DNA from: Cycas panzhihuaensis
Taxonomy: Eukaryota; Cycadophyta
Assembly (NCBI GenBank): GCA_023213395.1
Contig: CM041465.1
Span: 155,751,741 to 155,815,740, forward strand
Direction: 5' to 3'
Length of the DNA stretch: 64,000 nucleotides
Shown: positions 63,601 through 64,000 of the stretch, piece after piece
Layout: each line of letters begins with the position of its first letter
How positions within the stretch are numbered: position 1 is the first letter of the stretch
Notes under the pieces: generated by a model
Told to the model about the DNA's origin: nothing
Databases searched by the model: none
What the model saw: the letters and a program-made list of their open reading frames with translations, nothing else
Translations under genes and position numbers: made by a program

Positions 63601-63999
63601 CTAATTGTGAGGTGTAATTTGACCTACACCTGATATTTTGACAGTGGCATTATCTCCAAATGTCACTGTTTCTCCCTGATATTCTTAAAAATTTGACAAT
63701 ATTTTTGCATCACCTGTCATGTGGCGTGTTGCACTAGATTCAATGATCCAAGTATTATTATTATGACTGCCACTATATACAAAAAAAATCATGTCACTTG
63801 GATCATATTGTGTTGTGTGGCCTTGAAAACTACCACGATTTGTCATTCTTTGGCGACCACCTCAGAATGTACCTTGAGTTGGTCCTTATTACTGCTGACA
63901 ATATTGACGTTGCTACTACTGCTGATACTGATTCTATTACTACTGATGATGATTCTGTTGACGTTGAATTTGTTGTTGTTGTGGTTGTTGCAAGTCATG
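60604..63999 (-). pseudogene. Ty1/copia gag(end)-PR-IN-RT-RNase H (element I), one frame with nonsense codons
   Basis: One minus-strand frame runs from the window edge to the stop TAG at 60606-60604, which lies inside the LTR's TGTTAG. In order: a Gln-rich gag end with seven stops (63970-63890); protease with an altered motif (WIIESSATRHMTGD near 63750-63710); GAG-pre-integrase (LWHERLRHLN near 63365); a CESCLLEKQHRE pair near 63255-63220; integrase (FIDDFSHKVWVYFLKHKSEA, TDNGGEYTS, PQQNGMVERMNRTL); the linker; RT (WIYKIKYKSD near 62010, MDVKSTFLNDDLTEEVYLEQ near 61830, YVDNLII near 61580); RNase H (STKAEYKVVVSA near 60955, ADIFTKPLGKEKFE near 60690). The RT box reads YVDN instead of YVDD. 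About 25 stops but no frameshift were needed. Gag start and 5' LTR are outside the window. Confidence 0.93.
60610..60620 (-). other. Polypurine tract of copia I
   Basis: The minus strand reads TTCAGGGGGGG immediately before TGTTAG, a standard plus-strand primer tract next to a copia 3' LTR. Confidence 0.85.
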
Positions 64000-64000
64000 T

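Overview
The window looks like a piece of a large, transposon-filled seed-plant nuclear genome. It holds one convincing host gene, an alanine aminotransferase (AlaAT) on the + strand with 15 exons over about 15.2 kb (30412-45622). Almost everything else is decayed LTR retrotransposon sequence. The long introns, old and heavily mutated Ty3/gypsy and Ty1/copia copies, and high ratio of repeat to gene would fit a gymnosperm or another large-genome plant. That placement is inference; no marker here fixes the species.

Left block (1-24.6 kb). A + strand Ty3/gypsy integrase remnant (1-1190) is followed by a polypurine tract and LTR start at 1938. A degenerate minus-strand coding remnant (about 3590-5990) is split by a copia-type solo LTR (3952-4592) with a perfect 5-bp target-site duplication. 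Minus-strand gypsy remnants then fill 9.4-15.3 kb (LTR, two integrase C-terminal copies, RNase H, RT, protease). A cluster of small non-coding elements forming a 95-bp near-perfect hairpin sits at 15.3-15.9 kb. A 3'-truncated minus-strand copia gag-PR-IN piece follows (15.9-18.1 kb) with a candidate LTR and PBS near 20.1-20.3 kb. Another gypsy gag (20.4-21.5 kb) has its PBS near 23.0 kb. Several gypsy LTRs of one family carry a degenerate ~45-bp minisatellite upstream of their TATA-like boxes.

Middle block (24.6-46.2 kb). This is non-coding, partly LTR-like sequence, then a GC- and CpG-rich promoter region (29.6-30.6 kb) with two strong inverted repeats, then the AlaAT gene. All 14 introns have GT-AG ends and the spliced product is 522 residues with all the class I aminotransferase PLP residues in place. 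A second in-frame Met at codon 13 would remove an Arg-rich mitochondrial presequence.

Right block (46.2-64 kb). There are a decayed copia gag remnant, a thrice-repeated unassigned non-coding module, a 5'-truncated LINE 3' end, and then a nest of retrotransposons. A + strand gypsy gag (52.5-54.0 kb) is interrupted by a minus-strand copia (54.0-60.2 kb). That copia was invaded by a + strand copia (55901-59860, TSD TGTCT) and, at its right side, by a further minus-strand copia (60174 to the window end). The last one keeps one reading frame for about 3.4 kb and is broken almost only by stop codons at Gln or Trp positions, a mark of decay by cytosine deamination.

I see no CRISPR array, rRNA, bona fide tRNA gene, defence system or other novel multi-gene system. 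The less ordinary items are the hairpin-forming small-element cluster, the U3 minisatellite family, the frame-preserving decay of the last copia, and the alternative start of AlaAT.
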